Shown: in pieces, positions 12,573 through 23,829 of the stretch
Layout of the letters: each line of letters begins with the position of its first letter
How positions within the stretch are numbered: the first letter of the stretch is position 1
NCBI GenBank assembly: GCA_035222895.1
Contig: JAVYIG010006826.1
Span: forward strand, 47,220 to 111,219
Direction: 5' to 3'
DNA from: Strongylocentrotus droebachiensis
Lineage: Eukaryota > Echinodermata > Echinoidea > Camarodonta > Strongylocentrotidae
DNA length: 64,000 bases
The notes under the pieces: generated by a model
Database searches by the model: none
Seen by the model: the letters and a program-made list of their open reading frames with translations, nothing else
Told to the model about the DNA's origin: nothing
Translations under genes and position numbers: made by a program

Positions 12573-12857
12573 ATCAGTCTTGCCAGAGTGTTGGCCTAAA
12601 CCAATCTTCAATGGTATTAGAATACATGAGCACCTGTTTCCAATTCCTGGATGTTTCCATGAATTGTTCAGATGGGGCCAGAGAGTGTGAGAGAAGGGGA
12701 GGATTTCTGGCCGAAATAATTGATGAGAGCACTAACGCTGTATTAGTAGACCAAGCACTGTATCTGACGAATAACAACTTTGTAGGGGAAGACACGGCCT
12801 GGTGGATTGGCGGGTATGATGATAATAACAACGAACGATCCTGGTATTGGTCTGACC
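12573..12857 (+). CDS. Gene A exon: CTLD2, first half
   Basis: The exon follows TTTCTAG, is 285 bases long and ends before GTAAGT, phase 1-1. It encodes an N-terminal Cys pair, MSTCFQFLDVS, the helix GGFLAEIIDESTNA and AWWIGGYDDN...SWYWSD. It is 6 codons longer than gene B in the loop before AWWIGG (NNNFVGED). Confidence 0.9.
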
Positions 12858-13219
12858 GTAAGTCATATATACTGTTGTCAAACTGTGATAAAACCAAGTT
12901 TATGGATAAACATAAATGGCATTTTCTAACAACGTCTTGTGAAAATGGTGTGTTATATTTCATTCATTATCATCATTACACAATGTGTACACCTACATGT
13001 CCATAGGTAAACCTTTATGGGTGATTTTCTTCCATCTAGTTACCGTCATACTCTATTTTTGAATAAATACAAAGATGAAAACTGAATGATAAATTACACA
13101 ACTAAAATTACTTAAACTTCAGATTCGGAACAGTGATCTGTATCATCAATATCTGTGCAGAGATGCTGGTGCTGAAGAAATTATCACCATAGCAATTAAA
13201 CGTACTCAAAATACATTTT

Positions 13220-13275
13220 AATGATAACGACGATGATGATGATGATGATGATGATAATAATAATAATAATAATAC
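13220..13275. repeat. (GAT)n/(AAT)n microsatellite
   Basis: Trinucleotide repeat in the intron between CTLD2a and CTLD2b of gene A. Confidence 0.9.
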
Positions 13276-13564
13276 TAAAAACAAAACATAATCTCCCTTA
13301 AATCAAAATCGCAAATACCAACATAATAAAGGTGTAACAGAACATTTATGGAAATTTTCGAGACGGAACTACGTCATCATACTCTGCTTCATCAAGTAAA
13401 TAAAATGTGAATAGAATTTAAGAAAAAAAAGAAGAAAAAAAACTAGCTTTTGTGTCTAAAACTAGAATGGAAATATTGTGTACCTTAAGGTTTTCTTAAT
13501 TATCATAAAACAATACATCAATGTGAAATTCATGTTGTTATATCAAATAAATTTACATCTCTAG

Positions 13565-13711
13565 AAACTCGAATGATCTTTGAGGCATGGCAGAGGGATC
13601 AACCTAACAAAAATGGAGATGAATGCGTGGAAATGAGATTTCAAAATGATTTCCAATATGAGTGGAATGACCGGCCTTGCTCAGAAGAAAAAAATGCTTT
13701 GTGTCAAATTG
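13565..13711 (+). CDS. Gene A exon: CTLD2, second half (QPN)
   Basis: The exon follows ATCTCTAG, is 147 bases long and ends before GTGAGT, phase 1-1. It reads WQRDQPNKNGDECVEM...YEWNDRPC...ALCQI. The WND motif and all three Cys are present. The sugar-specificity motif is QPN, whereas gene C has the mannose-type EPN. In the family EPN favours mannose and QPD galactose; QPN is mixed and its specificity is not predictable. Confidence 0.9.
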
Positions 13712-14099
13712 GTGAGTGAACATTAACATAATTATACAGTAGGATTAGGGTTGCACCATGTGAGAGAGGGGGAGAATTGGGGAGTCCTGAGTCTTAGAGA
13801 ACTCAGTAGAGAACCCATTCGTGGTCTCTCAAGCAGCTATTCCTCTGCTCATCGGAAATTCAATTTCAATAATAATTAACGATTTTTTTATTTTTTTGGA
13901 GACACTGATGATTATGACTGATACAATTGTATTATGTCCCTATATTAATGTGTAGGCTTTGTGTCACTCAGCGGAGAAAGAGTTTCAGGTCTCTTAAACA
14001 GATATTTACCTGCTAAGCGAAGATTCGGTTACACTATCCATTAACATATTATGTTATTCTGGATTTATGTTTGGGATATTTATCGTATATTTTTCCCAG

Positions 14100-14285
14100 G
14101 AATTCCTGCCTGCGGCGACCCAGGTGAACCTCTACATGGTAATCGTTTACCAGACGATAGAACAACTTACTCTGTCGATGCTACTCTTCAATTCACCTGT
14201 CAGGAGGGCTATACATTATCTGGAGAAAGCGTTTTAAGGTGTATGACTAACGGAGCATGGAATCATCAAAGACCATCGTGTGAAG
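14100..14285 (+). CDS. Gene A exon: CCP3
   Basis: The exon follows TTTTCCCAG, is 186 bases long and ends before GTAAAG, phase 1-1. The four sushi cysteines are in PACGDPG, FTCQEGY, LRCMTNG and PSCEG. Gene B has a near-identical exon at 42783. Confidence 0.92.
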
Positions 14286-14339
14286 GTAAAGTGATAAATA
14301 TGTCAATACAAAAGAAATACTAATTGAATCTTATTAACC

Positions 14340-14545
14340 ACAGAGTAGTCCCATCAGCATTAATACCGCTTTTCTTCATGTTCATGTAGCTCCTCGAATT
14401 AGTATTATCCCTGAAATTGCTAAGAGCCTATTTACGCCTGGCTGGATACTGGCACATAATAATATGGATTTATGTCTTGCCAAAGGAAATTTATGCCGGG
14501 ATGAGATCCGAACCCCCAACGAATGAAATAAGAGTCAAGTGAATG
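14340..14545. repeat. SINE-like relic shared by genes A and B
   Basis: A block with GATGAGATCCGAAC near its end, resembling a decayed tRNA box B region in a SINE body, lies after CCP3. The same block is at about 43020-43230 in gene B, so it predates the A/B duplication. Confidence 0.5.
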
Positions 14546-14949
14546 AACTACTATACCGTATTTTGTTTTCCCAAAACGAATGTGAGGTCCGATTTAACGT
14601 TTTCAGATGATATTCAGTATTTCATAAATATCCTTTATGTAGTCATGCTTCAAGAGAGGGGTTTAAATGCTAGCGTAATGACAACAATCAAACTTCAGTG
14701 ATATGCGGTTGTTTAATCCGTGTAATACTGAAATTAATTAGCTTTCTACAGTTTTACCGTCAATAACATTGTTATTCATGAAGGATTACAATAAGGTAGT
14801 CTCATGTTAGAGCTAATGATAAATTAACAAATTGAATTTTAAAAATGTACCAACACTAGGTTTGGATGTCAAGAGAAACAATAGCATCCCTTCGTGTACT
14901 GTGAACAATGACATGATATTTATCAAGTCTTTCCTGTTTTCCTGAATAG

Positions 14950-15126
14950 CTGTCGAGTGTGAGGGAAGCCCACCAGAGGTCGCCCTTGCTTCCACCATGA
15001 TACTAGGATCAGCGTATCAAGATATAGCTCTATACACCTGTCAAGATGGTTATATTCCTGACAATGAACCAATCAGCTTCTGTCAGCATACAGGCAATTG
15101 GAGTTCATCTAACTTTACATGTACAG
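14950..15126 (+). CDS. Gene A exon: CCP4
   Basis: The exon follows CTGAATAG, is 177 bases long and ends before GTAAGA, phase 1-1. The four cysteines are in VECEGSP, YTCQDGY, SFCQHTG and FTCTG, with W in GNWSS. This is the last module shared by genes A and B; downstream the genes differ completely. Confidence 0.92.
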
Positions 15127-15204
15127 GTAAGATAATATATATTTATTAATTCTATGTTCTTAATACAGGGTAGACACTTCGGTACAATAAAAAGTTGTAT
15201 TTAG

Positions 15205-15395
15205 CGCAGGTACATGGTTTGTTTTACCTGTCAGCTAAATATGCATTGTAAACCTTGGAATTGAGTCACCAGGGGACTGACTGCTTTAAGGCCTATCCGA
15301 GGAACTTGGTAATGAGGACTAATGCCTTATTAAAGGGTGCTAGCGGGTCGGCTTTCTTAAGACCTCTGCTCTAACACTGAGCTGTCGTGAATATA
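15205..15395 (-). repeat. SINE fragment after CCP4 (gene A)
   Basis: On the reverse strand it reads ACAGCTCAGTGTTAGAGC and a body with GGCATTAGTCCTCATTACC, a relative of the SINE at 1812. A diverged copy sits at the same intron position in gene B (43895-44045). A/B similarity ends just past it. Confidence 0.6.
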
Positions 15396-15567
15396 AAAAA
15401 ATAGATAGAAAACACTTGATATGTCTTAATGTAGCAGCATAGTGATGTGACTATAAAGAACAATTGAGCTCGCTATAGCGATGATTCTGATCTAAGGACA
15501 ATGATTTCAGTTGCCAATGTCTTCTCTTGTTCTTGATATTTACTGCAAATCTGTTTTGTATTCCCAG

Positions 15568-15684
15568 CACTCGGCCCATGTTACAGTAACCCGTGTATGA
15601 ATGGACGTACTTGTTATGAAGTAGATGGATCAGCATTTACATGTACATGCACACCAAGCTACACTGGTTCCACCTGTGACGAAG
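15568..15684 (+). CDS. Gene A exon: EGF-like domain
   Basis: The exon follows TTCCCAG, is 117 bases long and ends before GTAAGG, phase 1-1. Six cysteines are spaced as in EGF modules (GPC, NPC, RTC, FTC, TC, STC), with the NPCMNGRTC and CTPSYTGSTC signatures. Gene B has no equivalent. The acidic DxD/N pattern before the first Cys is missing, so calcium-binding EGF is unlikely. Confidence 0.9.
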
Positions 15685-15702
15685 GTAAGGCATCCAAGAT
15701 AT

Positions 15703-15955
15703 ATGTGTTGTGGACTAGTGGTTAGGGCTCCTGACAATGAACACGGTACGGGTCGGGGTTCGAATCCCTGCCGTATCACAAACTTCCTTTGGCAGGACAT
15801 TGATCTACGCTTGCCAGATTCAAACTTTTAAAAATGTAGTAAGTGGGTACCTGGTAGGATTCATTTCTTCAATGCACTGAGCAATACGCCTGCCGGAGCT
15901 AAAGCCGACCTACCCATTGTACTTCGCTCATTTTGTTCTTCAAAAAAAAAAAAAT
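15703..15955 (+). repeat. tRNA-derived SINE
   Basis: The head carries a box A-like GGACTAGTGGTTAGG and a perfect box B GGTTCGAATCC, followed by the body GGCAGGACATTGATCTACGC and GGGTACCTGGTAGGA, and ends in an A-run. It shares its body with the SINEs at 19254 and 46527. Confidence 0.85.
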
Positions 15956-16087
15956 CTTCCAGTGCTTTCAATACAAGTACCATAACTAACTTTTACTTTA
16001 CTAAACATAACCAATTTCACCACTCTGGCCCACCTGCTATTTGAATACTTTTTTATTTTTAACCTACGTTGTTTGTCATTCTTTCAG

Positions 16088-16156
16088 AGATAAGGCTTAC
16101 GACACCATTCACTTCTATTACGCAAGCTTCTCCGCAAAGCACAGAATCACAGACAG
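16088..16156 (+). CDS. Gene A exon: Ser/Thr-rich stalk
   Basis: A 69-base phase 1-1 exon between TTCTTTCAG and GTATGA encodes RLTTPFTSITQASPQSTESQ. Rich in Ser/Thr/Pro, it is a likely O-glycosylated stalk next to the membrane. Confidence 0.7.
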
Positions 16157-16318
16157 GTATGACATTGTATCAAGATATTAATCTGTTTTAATAACGACTG
16201 CAAAGACTTTCAAAATGTCATACTTCGAATCATCGTGTCTATATTAATGAATTAACCGTTATCTTTTATGCTACCTTGAAGTTTCTATTTTATGTCATTC
16301 TTTTCACTACCATCCTAG

Positions 16319-16481
16319 TTCCTACATCAACCTCTTCACCTACTGTTTCTTCTCCACCAAAATCAACTTCCGCTGGAGGTTTTCCAAGTTCCATAGCAAC
16401 TGTCATAGGAAGCGTTGTTGGTGCTATTCTTGGGATTGTTATCGTTATAGTTATCATCATCATCTTTTACAAGCGGAGAAG
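16319..16481 (+). CDS. Gene A exon: stalk and transmembrane helix
   Basis: The exon follows CATCCTAG and is 163 bases long, phase 1 in and phase 2 out, with donor GTAAGA. A Ser/Thr/Pro stalk (SSPTVSSPPKSTS) leads to a helix of about 25 residues (ATVIGSVVGAILGIVIVIV...), closed by the stop-transfer KRRR. No charged residue lies in the helix, so there is no hint of an ITAM-adaptor partner. Confidence 0.88.
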
Positions 16482-17130
16482 GTAAGAGAGACACCTTGTA
16501 CTTAATCCGTCCTTCTCTTCAGTTCATTCTCATCGTACTCCTCCACGCAAGGGGCTAAAAACGTATGGCTACGAAAATACAAGCTGAATTAAGATTTTAC
16601 TTGAACAACAAATTATTAAGTTATTTAATTCCCTTGTTTGTAATGTTGTCCAATGTAGATATTCCAAGGCATAACGCTTTTCAAATGTAATGACGACTTG
16701 TTTAAAATACTTATTATGTAAATGACATGTATTTCAAAAGTACCACACTAATTCCCACATCTCATGTTGACATGTTTCTATATACAGGTACCTACTTTCC
16801 TTCACATAGTTTAAAATTTACTTAATACTACATGAATATTATATTTCCCCTCCTGCTCATTTCAACATTATACCTTGTTTAATTTGTGTGCTCATTATTT
16901 AACTTATGTATGTTTATATTTTTTGTAAATATGTTTTGGATTATGTCGAGCAGTTTTTTATAACTGAAAGGGCTACACTGTCAAAATAAAACGACAAATA
17001 AAAAAATTAAAAAATACTATTTGGAGTTGATGATTTTTCAAATCATGTATTAGATTAATGCAATGTATCTAAGCTTTCATAATATTAACTTTCAGCAATG
17101 TATCTATGCTTTTATAATATTATCTTTCAG
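16482..17130. other. Intron before the gene A tail exon
   Basis: AT-rich sequence with AATAAA near 16985 and no additional exon that I can support. A transcript reading through the transmembrane donor could end here, but nothing shows that it does. Confidence 0.3.
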
Positions 17131-17425
17131 TAATGAATCAGCCACTGCTAAGTCTAAAGGGAGGGAGTCCGATTCGTCTTCGCAGTATGAGAACCCTGTA
17201 TTTGATCAGTCACAGACAGACGCCCATACCTACCAAGACTTGAATACTATCACCCATACCTACCAAGATTGCAATACCGATGTTCAGAGCTACGATGATA
17301 CTGCCGACCCTCATACCTACCAAGAACCTGATCAAGAAGCTAACTACGAAGAATTGAATGATGCCAAAGAGAAAAATTATGTCAACGATACTATTTTAAA
17401 ACAAAATAAAGTGTTATTGGGCTGA
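17131..17425 (+). CDS. Gene A exon: cytoplasmic tail
   Basis: The exon follows TTATCTTTCAG, enters in phase 2 and ends at TGA 17423-17425, giving about 97 residues. It holds QYENPVF (YxN, a Grb2-SH2-type site), HTYQDL, HTYQDC and HTYQEP (three repeats of HTYQ-acidic), ANYEEL and NYVND. YQDL and YEEL are YxxL sites, but about 40 residues apart, too far for a classical ITAM. Signalling through SH2 proteins is inference. The tail is unrelated to that of gene B. Confidence 0.88.
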
Positions 17426-17606
17426 TTAAGAATTTAATACATGAAAAGAAGATAGATCCAAGTCATTAATTTTGAATTAAAAAAATAGGTTTTAATAATT
17501 TTGAGAGACAAAATATTTTCAGTTTTCAAGCTTATCTGTACTAGTTTATAAAAGGGATTAGACCATCCTACAAGGTCACTGGACAGGTGGTTATCTCAAT
17601 TAACAT

Positions 17607-17612
17607 AATAAA
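17607..17612 (+). terminator. Possible polyadenylation signal of gene A
   Basis: AATAAA lies about 180 bases after the gene A stop codon. In such AT-rich sequence a chance match is possible. Confidence 0.35.
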
Positions 17613-18114
17613 AAGAGGATCATGGGGGACCAATAGTCACTGATTAGGCATTGTTTTCTATATAGAGGGAGCAAGTAGCTACAAGTAGGAAAGTGTTGCT
17701 TTAATGCATTACATAATATATGTCCATGTATCAATTATTCCGTGAAGATGAAACCATGTTTTAAAAATTATAATGAAATATTAACATTTATCTTAAAAAC
17801 TGGATAGAAAAAAATATATGCTGATGGACTTGGGCGCTACCTATTGTGTATCCAAATAGAATACAAATATGCTCTTCATTGACATTTTGTTCATATTGTT
17901 ATTTTCTGAATGATGTGATTGATGTATAAGGACGAAATATATCAAAAGATATCATGGCTTCTTTTCATCCTGTGCTCCTTCTTCGTTTTCGCAATATCTA
18001 CTCGTGTTATTCCCAGACACCTTGATATCGGCGATAAGTAGAAAGATTTCCCTTTGAAATACCATGGTTTGCAGAAGTCTGATCAATTTGGGTAAATAAA
18101 AATGAAGACCTTAG

Positions 18115-18641
18115 ATACTATGTCCCTTTTGCAGCCAACATCAAATTCTGTAGAACTTTGCAGGAATTATGAATATGTCATGTAAGTCCTATCTGTGAAT
18201 TTCAAACGTTAGCAGTGTCCTGATATTCAAATTATGCAAGCAAACGCGTTTACTTCCTAGACTTCACTGTCAGACACTATTCAGTGAGTGACTGGCTTTT
18301 TTCTTCTTTGGTAATAACATACATAAAATGAGCTGTAAATGGTACATGAGCATTTGTCTACATCAATAACCAACTTCTTGTAATGGCTAAAATTAAAATG
18401 ATTGAATCTTTGCGCAACATAAAACGTACGACCATTCGGTACAATGGTCTGAAAATCATACTATCACTTACTGGCTCTATAGCTCTTAAGTCGATTCGAC
18501 AACTAATAGTCGTTATTTTTCCACTTAAAGACATTTTCAAGCCTCCCTTCATTTAGGGAAGTTCTAAATTAGTATTTACTTTCAAATGCCGTTGGAATTT
18601 AACCTTTTCATTATTTTTTGGCCTGCAAATGGGACATAGGG
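18115..18641. mobile_element. Short inverted-repeat element (MITE-like), copy 1
   Basis: The ends are inverted: ACTATGTCCCTTTTGCAG... and ...CTGCAAATGGGACATAG. The interior matches the element at 24808-25326 over its length. It is non-autonomous and encodes no transposase; a short minus-strand open frame is shared by both copies but resembles nothing I know. Confidence 0.75.
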
Positions 18642-19250
18642 CCAAGATGATTCAGATAGTCTCTCCAAAATGTGAAAGTCAGGGTATGGGATTAGTTTCT
18701 TTAAATTGATTCATTACATACTTATCTTCCTTCATTGAAGTACAGTCATTTTTTTTAATAATGTGATTGATGTATAAGAAAACTCTTACATCATTGAGCA
18801 ACAAAACATGATTTTGCAGAGGTATCTGATGAAACCGATTTTAGAAATATAAGATATGTTTGGAATGATTCGATGCAGGTACGAATACAAAGAAAAATGC
18901 ATTGAGTCATGTATATACACGTATGCCATAATGCACGAAAGCATATTCCATAATGTTATGGGATATCGGTAAGAAAACTATAATATTCTACTGTATTGAT
19001 TGCTAGTGTTGGTGCCTATTATCGTTAATGGGAAGCATTGTTTTCCACGAATGTAGACAAGAAGGAATAAACTATTAAATATTTGTATCATTATCATTAT
19101 TATTATTGTTATTATTACTACTATTATTTTTATTATTATTACTACTACTTTTACTATTACTACTTCTACTAAGCAGTGAAATTCAACCTGATTCAAGTTG
19201 ATTAAAAGGTTATTTTGATGTTTTCAATGAATTTTAAATATGACTATACT
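18642..19250. other. Intergenic AT-rich sequence
   Basis: It includes an (ATT)n/(ACT)n microsatellite at about 19077-19170. No gene is visible. Confidence 0.5.
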
Positions 19251-19253
19251 ACA

Positions 19254-19545
19254 GTAGAGGTGTCGTGGTCGAGTGGATACGTCACCGAACTGTCAATCAC
19301 AAAATCCGCGGTTCGAATCCCACCGCGGCACTAATTTCCTTTAACAAGACATCGATCTATATTTGCCCCACTCGATCCAAGTGATGTAAATGGGTACCTG
19401 GCAGGAATTAATTCCTTGAAATGCTAGAGCGCCGTAATGGCAGCACAGCTAAAGCCCGGGGAATAATTTCCAAAATTTGTTAGGGCGTCTTTAGCATCCC
19501 TTGGTGTGGATATGTGCGCATTATAAATGTTGTTGATAATTTGTT
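19254..19545 (+). repeat. tRNA-derived SINE, long copy
   Basis: The head has GTGGTCGAGTGG (box A-like) and GGTTCGAATCC (box B), with a still-pairing 7-bp acceptor-like stem (GTGTCGT with GCGGCAC). The body reads ACAAGACATCGATCTA, GGGTACCTGGCAGGAATTAATTC, then GTGCGCATTATAAATG. The T stem no longer pairs, so it is a SINE and not a tRNA gene. Confidence 0.85.
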
Positions 19546-21640
19546 TTGATGTTAGCAAAGAATTATTAAAAAAAATGTTGTTATTATTATTATACACAGT
19601 AACACACGTGAAAGCATTGTGTTTATGTAAGGGTGGATGTTTAGATAAAAATGTAAATACATGTAATGGAATCAAAAGTCAATAAGTAGAATTAGACAAT
19701 GCAATCCAAGTCAACATTAGTATATAACCATATGAGCAGGGGCTGAATGTGAATAGCGATGGCAAGAATTATAGAACACACTATATGCAAACATCAAGGA
19801 AACAATAAAGAATACAACATGAAAAGTTGACTCATTTTGGTCTTTGTGTAAACTCGTGAATTTGCTCTTGAACATTTGTTTAACCAAACTAATTCGTGTG
19901 ATTGTTTAAGCAGTTTGGAATTTGGCAGACTGCGCTAGGTAACAGTTACCTTCTGATAAATAAGCCACCTATGATACCCCCCCCCCCCCCCCCCCCGTGC
20001 AAAAATCGGCGCGGCGCCGAGCTATCTCCGTAACGCGATTACTATATCGGATAGGCTACCCTCCCCATGAAAATTACACCCCTGGATAATCACCTGGGTA
20101 ATTTTCTGGCGGGGGTAATTGTTTTTGGGGTGGTTGTCATTGGTTTTCCTTGGGAGGGGGAATTTTTCTAGTGGTAATTGTTCCCTGGGGGTGGGGGGTA
20201 ATTGTACTGGGGGTATTTTTCGGGGATAATTGTCCCGAGGATGGCTGTCCTTGGGGGAAGGGGGGTTTCAGCTCCGTCCCTCCTCACATATAAAACACAA
20301 ATACATGTTATTCTGCTCGACGAGATCTCATCGGCTCTGACTACATTGGACTACATCTGCGCAGTCTCTATAACAGGTCAACATCTACCCACTGATTATC
20401 CATAATGAAGTTATGAACTGAACTTAAGAAGTATGAGATGTGCTCTAATGAAATAATAAAGTTCTGATTTTTTTTCTGAAAATATTGTCGTCGACGATTT
20501 AGATTAGTCAGAGTTCATTCAATCAGTTAATATTATTTGGTCAGACAAAAGGAACGGGGCCGGGATATCGATAGGAGGTAATGACAATGCGTAGCGCATC
20601 TGACTGCCACGATGAACACTTCACAATCATTTCAGAGATCTCCGCACAAAATGGATCTCTACTTAGATTTCTTGCTACCATATGTTATCTCTTCGATGTT
20701 GATGTTCGCCTGAAGATTTTCTGCTCCACTGAGATGTACTTGACATCCTTCTATTAAAATAGAAATTCACTTAACAAAAATGTTCATGGTTTGTAATTGA
20801 AAGTTGCACAGTTCATACAACCGCCATTTTTCAGATATGTGTGGACATATCTTAGGGATTGTGGAAATGAAGACAAAAATGTGTTATGCATGATCTAATA
20901 CATAGAACATTTTTGTAATAGCCAGTCACCAAAAAAAAATTGGCGATTGTTTGCCGTCATTGGTCATAAATAAACATTGCCCTCCAAAATCGTGGTTCAA
21001 ATTGGACGAAACTCCCATAATGCATCTAATGCCAAACTTATGGATGTAAAAGGTCACAATTTTAACAAAGAGATTCGATGATAGTATAGCCTTCGAAGGA
21101 AGACTAGAGGGACGACTCAAATTGTGACCTTTGACATGCCATAGGTTTTGCACTTTTCACCGGTGGGCGGCAAAGCTCTGTAAGGTTGGCTGCAAGGTCG
21201 ACCAATACTAAGAAAAAATATTACTACTGAAAAAAGTGTCTGATCGTAATGACACATCTGCAGTTCAGCTATAAACTGTTGCACGTTACTTTTTGTGTCT
21301 CAAAGATATATAGCACTTAACACTCAAGTAATTGGAGTTTACACTATTGCTTTCATGACTTGTCCAACAAAATATAAGATTAATGAGATGTTACATGTAG
21401 ACTTATACTTAAAATAATTTGAAGCCATCAGCCAAGACACTTATTATTGTAAAAAAACATGTTATTAAAGTTCGATAAAGTCCCAGGAAAACTCAAGACC
21501 AATCAGAGTCGCACTGGCCGTGTTTCCAGACGAATCTGGGTTCCTAACATTAGCCTGGGAACGGCTCAACCAATCAGAGTCGCGCACTCTGGCCGTGTTA
21601 CCTTTGTGCCAGTTGTCATGGATCAAACGAATCATTCTCA
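19546..21640. other. Intergenic region A-B, repeats only
   Basis: A poly-C run lies at 19978-19996, a G-rich irregular repeat at about 20090-20270, then ordinary AT-rich sequence. No exon-like or promoter-like element is visible. Confidence 0.45.
20090..20270. repeat. G-rich GGGTAATTGT-type degenerate tandem repeat
   Basis: About eight loose copies of a G-run followed by TAATTGT or TAATTTT, with G-runs of 4-6. It could fold into G-quadruplexes on the plus strand. Confidence 0.5.
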
Positions 21641-21654
21641 ACTCCTTTGACATT

Positions 21655-21696
21655 TTAAAGAGGGGTCAAGGAGAATAACAGTTATGGAAATAGTAT

Positions 21697-21731
<35 letters not shown>

Positions 21732-22410
21732 AGAAGGGATGGGAAAGAGGGCGATGAGAATAAAGTGGGCAAAAAAGAACACATGATAATGTCCAACATT
21801 AATTCATAATGAAATAGGGAAGAACATAAAAGGGAATACGAAAGAGTCGAATAATCCAATTTGAACATATGTACAAGAGAAGAAAAGGGGGAGGGCTGCA
21901 GTGAGCGGAAGCGAGTTAAAACAAATCGATTTCAACATTATTCCATGAATGCAAAGCACAACCATATATTAAAATACATACACACAATACAGGGAAAGAT
22001 TAGAAATACGTTATAATTATAGTAATAATAATAATAATAATACTATGGATATTTATGCAGCGTCGGTATCCGTCAGACTCTAACGCTCATGGCGCTGTTA
22101 ATCACGAACATATAACTTTCGTAACTAAAGTAAAGGTAAAACTAAAAAGGTAAACTACAAAGGTTCACGAGAAAAAGTATGCTTCGTAAAGAATTTGAAA
22201 GAAAAAGGGAAAGTAGGAAGTCAAACATTTATGATTTTATCGCGTATTTAACAAATGTTTAAATTTGAATAAGGAGGTAAACACCAACTAATTATGTTTG
22301 TAAATTCAAGTACTGGCCTTTGAACGAAAACACCAAAGTGGAAATTGACCCAGATTGTACGTCACAGATAGTTACTAATATATCAAATCAAATATTTACC
22401 TAAAATAAAC
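21655..22410. repeat. Segmental duplicate upstream of gene B
   Basis: This block (ACAGTTATGGAAATAG, a GA tract, CATAATGAAATAGGGAAGAACATA, then CGAAAACACCAAAGTGG and ATTGACCCAGATTGTACGTCAC) is repeated upstream of gene C at about 49660-51710. The tandem unit therefore includes this intergenic flank. Confidence 0.8.
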
Positions 22411-23241
22411 TCACTTAATTGTGACGAGATAATTGTAGTTCTATTTGCATTCTATTTTATTTCCTCTTTCTTGTTGTTACCGAAACTCAATTAGCAATCT
22501 TGGTTCGTTCGGGCTTGATATCTTAGTCATACCAATGAGACCGGCACCAGACCGAAAATAGACCAAACAGAAAAAATTTGGATTCATCGAATTCATTCAC
22601 GCACAATGTGCACCATCTCTACTCTCTGTATTCCTACGTTATGGTCAACGGTCAGTTGTACATACTATGTCGTCACTGTATCTGCGGCAAATTTGATCCC
22701 TCTTGACCTGTAATTTGGAGAGGTGCAGAAAATAAGGCTTTAATTCGCTTTTGTGCAATGTTGAAACGGAAAAATATTTGAATTCCTTTGTATTTGTATA
22801 CTATGTTCTTTCAGCTTTCCATTGATAACAAGTTGTATTTTCATCGGATAGGGTCTTTAAGCACTTGTGTACGGACGGTCAAAGGGACTTCCCCTTTTCT
22901 ATAAATCACTTTATAAAAGCAGTCCAGTACACGTGGATGCATCAATAGCAAGAGCAATAGACAAGGCAAATAAGTAATGCCATGGAATAGCATGAAATGC
23001 AGTCGACTGCTGTTATCAAATTGAGCCCCCACAACCGCATAAAATATTTATTTAGCGTGTATTGTAAATAAGTCCTTAACATAACACTAGCAACAGACGA
23101 TGTATCAAAGCAGAAAAATAATACCACGAAAGCAGGAAAAGCCTACGACTGCTATATTGTGACTATTAAAGTCTTGCTGAACGAACATAGTTCATGAACA
23201 TCGTACATCATTTCGATATGATATGATCATTCCATCCGGGA

Positions 23242-23276
23242 TATATGAGAGGAATAAACACGGAAGAAACTCAGTC
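23242..23276 (+). promoter_or_regulatory. Core promoter copy 3 (gene B)
   Basis: TATATGAGAGG at 23242 lies 31 bases before the A (23273) of TCAGTC. A conserved block GATATGATATGATCATTCC sits just upstream. Confidence 0.6.
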
Positions 23277-23407
23277 AGACTTGTTCTCTGGTATAGGACT
23301 GTTCATGATAGCCAGGAATACGAGTAGACACAACTGTTGCATACATCATAATAAGTGCTTTCAGCCATTTTCTCCTCTTGTTACTGCTTTTCTGACATAT
23401 CGCCAGA

Positions 23408-23474
23408 ATGAAGTCTTCGTCATATCAATTCGTATGTGTAGTCATTCACGTAGTCACCTCGTCTCACTATATAT
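23408..23474 (+). CDS. Gene B leader exon (signal peptide)
   Basis: The ATG at 23408 begins MKSSSYQFVCVVIHVVTSSH..., 67 bases, phase 1 out, donor GTAAGTATAT. The hydrophobic core is FVCVVIHVV. The 5' untranslated region from about 23273 has an upstream ATG in another frame. Confidence 0.7.
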
Positions 23475-23780
23475 GTAAGTATATATACTAAAGGCAGTCA
23501 TCCTATGAAGAGAAGTCATCGGGAAATGATCATGAATTCTTCTAAATAGAGCCATATAATATACATGTGTGGTTAACGTTTATATCATACTTGTGTCAGT
23601 GAGCTTACAACGTGTTCTAAAAGTGAGGAGATTCGTGTATTTAGTTTCTGCAGTCTCATGTTTCTTGGCTTATCTTAATCATATGGATTTCATTCTCTTT
23701 TTAAATAAAAGGTGTATTTGATACAGTGACATAGGTTTGGGGATACGTGACCCCCTCCATCTCCTTCAATGACAAAAAGA

Positions 23781-23829
<49 letters not shown>

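Larger units (their letters stand above)
993..17425 (+). pseudogene. Gene A: CCP-CTLD-EGF transmembrane receptor, probably damaged
   Basis: This is the first of three tandem paralogues. The exons are leader (993-1059 or 3303-3369), CCP1, CCP2, CTLD1a, CTLD1b, CTLD2a, CTLD2b, CCP3, CCP4, EGF, Ser/Thr stalk, stalk plus transmembrane, and cytoplasmic tail. The predicted product is a type I membrane receptor with an extracellular carbohydrate- or protein-binding region and a tyrosine-containing tail. All ectodomain exons are phase 1-1 with GT/AG sites, and the last two join in phase 2. Two lesions break the frame: a two-base insertion in CCP2 (TGA at 6616-6618) and TGG to TGA in CTLD1a (7614-7616). 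Without them the mRNA would encode about 762 residues. Because the exons are symmetric, skipping CCP2 and CTLD1a would keep the frame, so some product is possible. Domain identities are family knowledge; pseudogene status is inference. Confidence 0.65.

Noticed and set aside
12574..12963. 129-residue minus-strand open frame
   Set aside because: Antisense shadow of the CTLD2a exon, which has matching splice sites and domain motifs on the plus strand.
19254..19330. Possible tRNA gene
   Set aside because: Box A and B are present, but the T stem does not pair and the sequence continues into a shared SINE body.
22900..22935. Second TATA-like box (TTTATAAAAGCAG) upstream of gene B
   Set aside because: No initiator at the right distance that is conserved with gene A and no leader exon follows; the 23242 promoter explains the gene.
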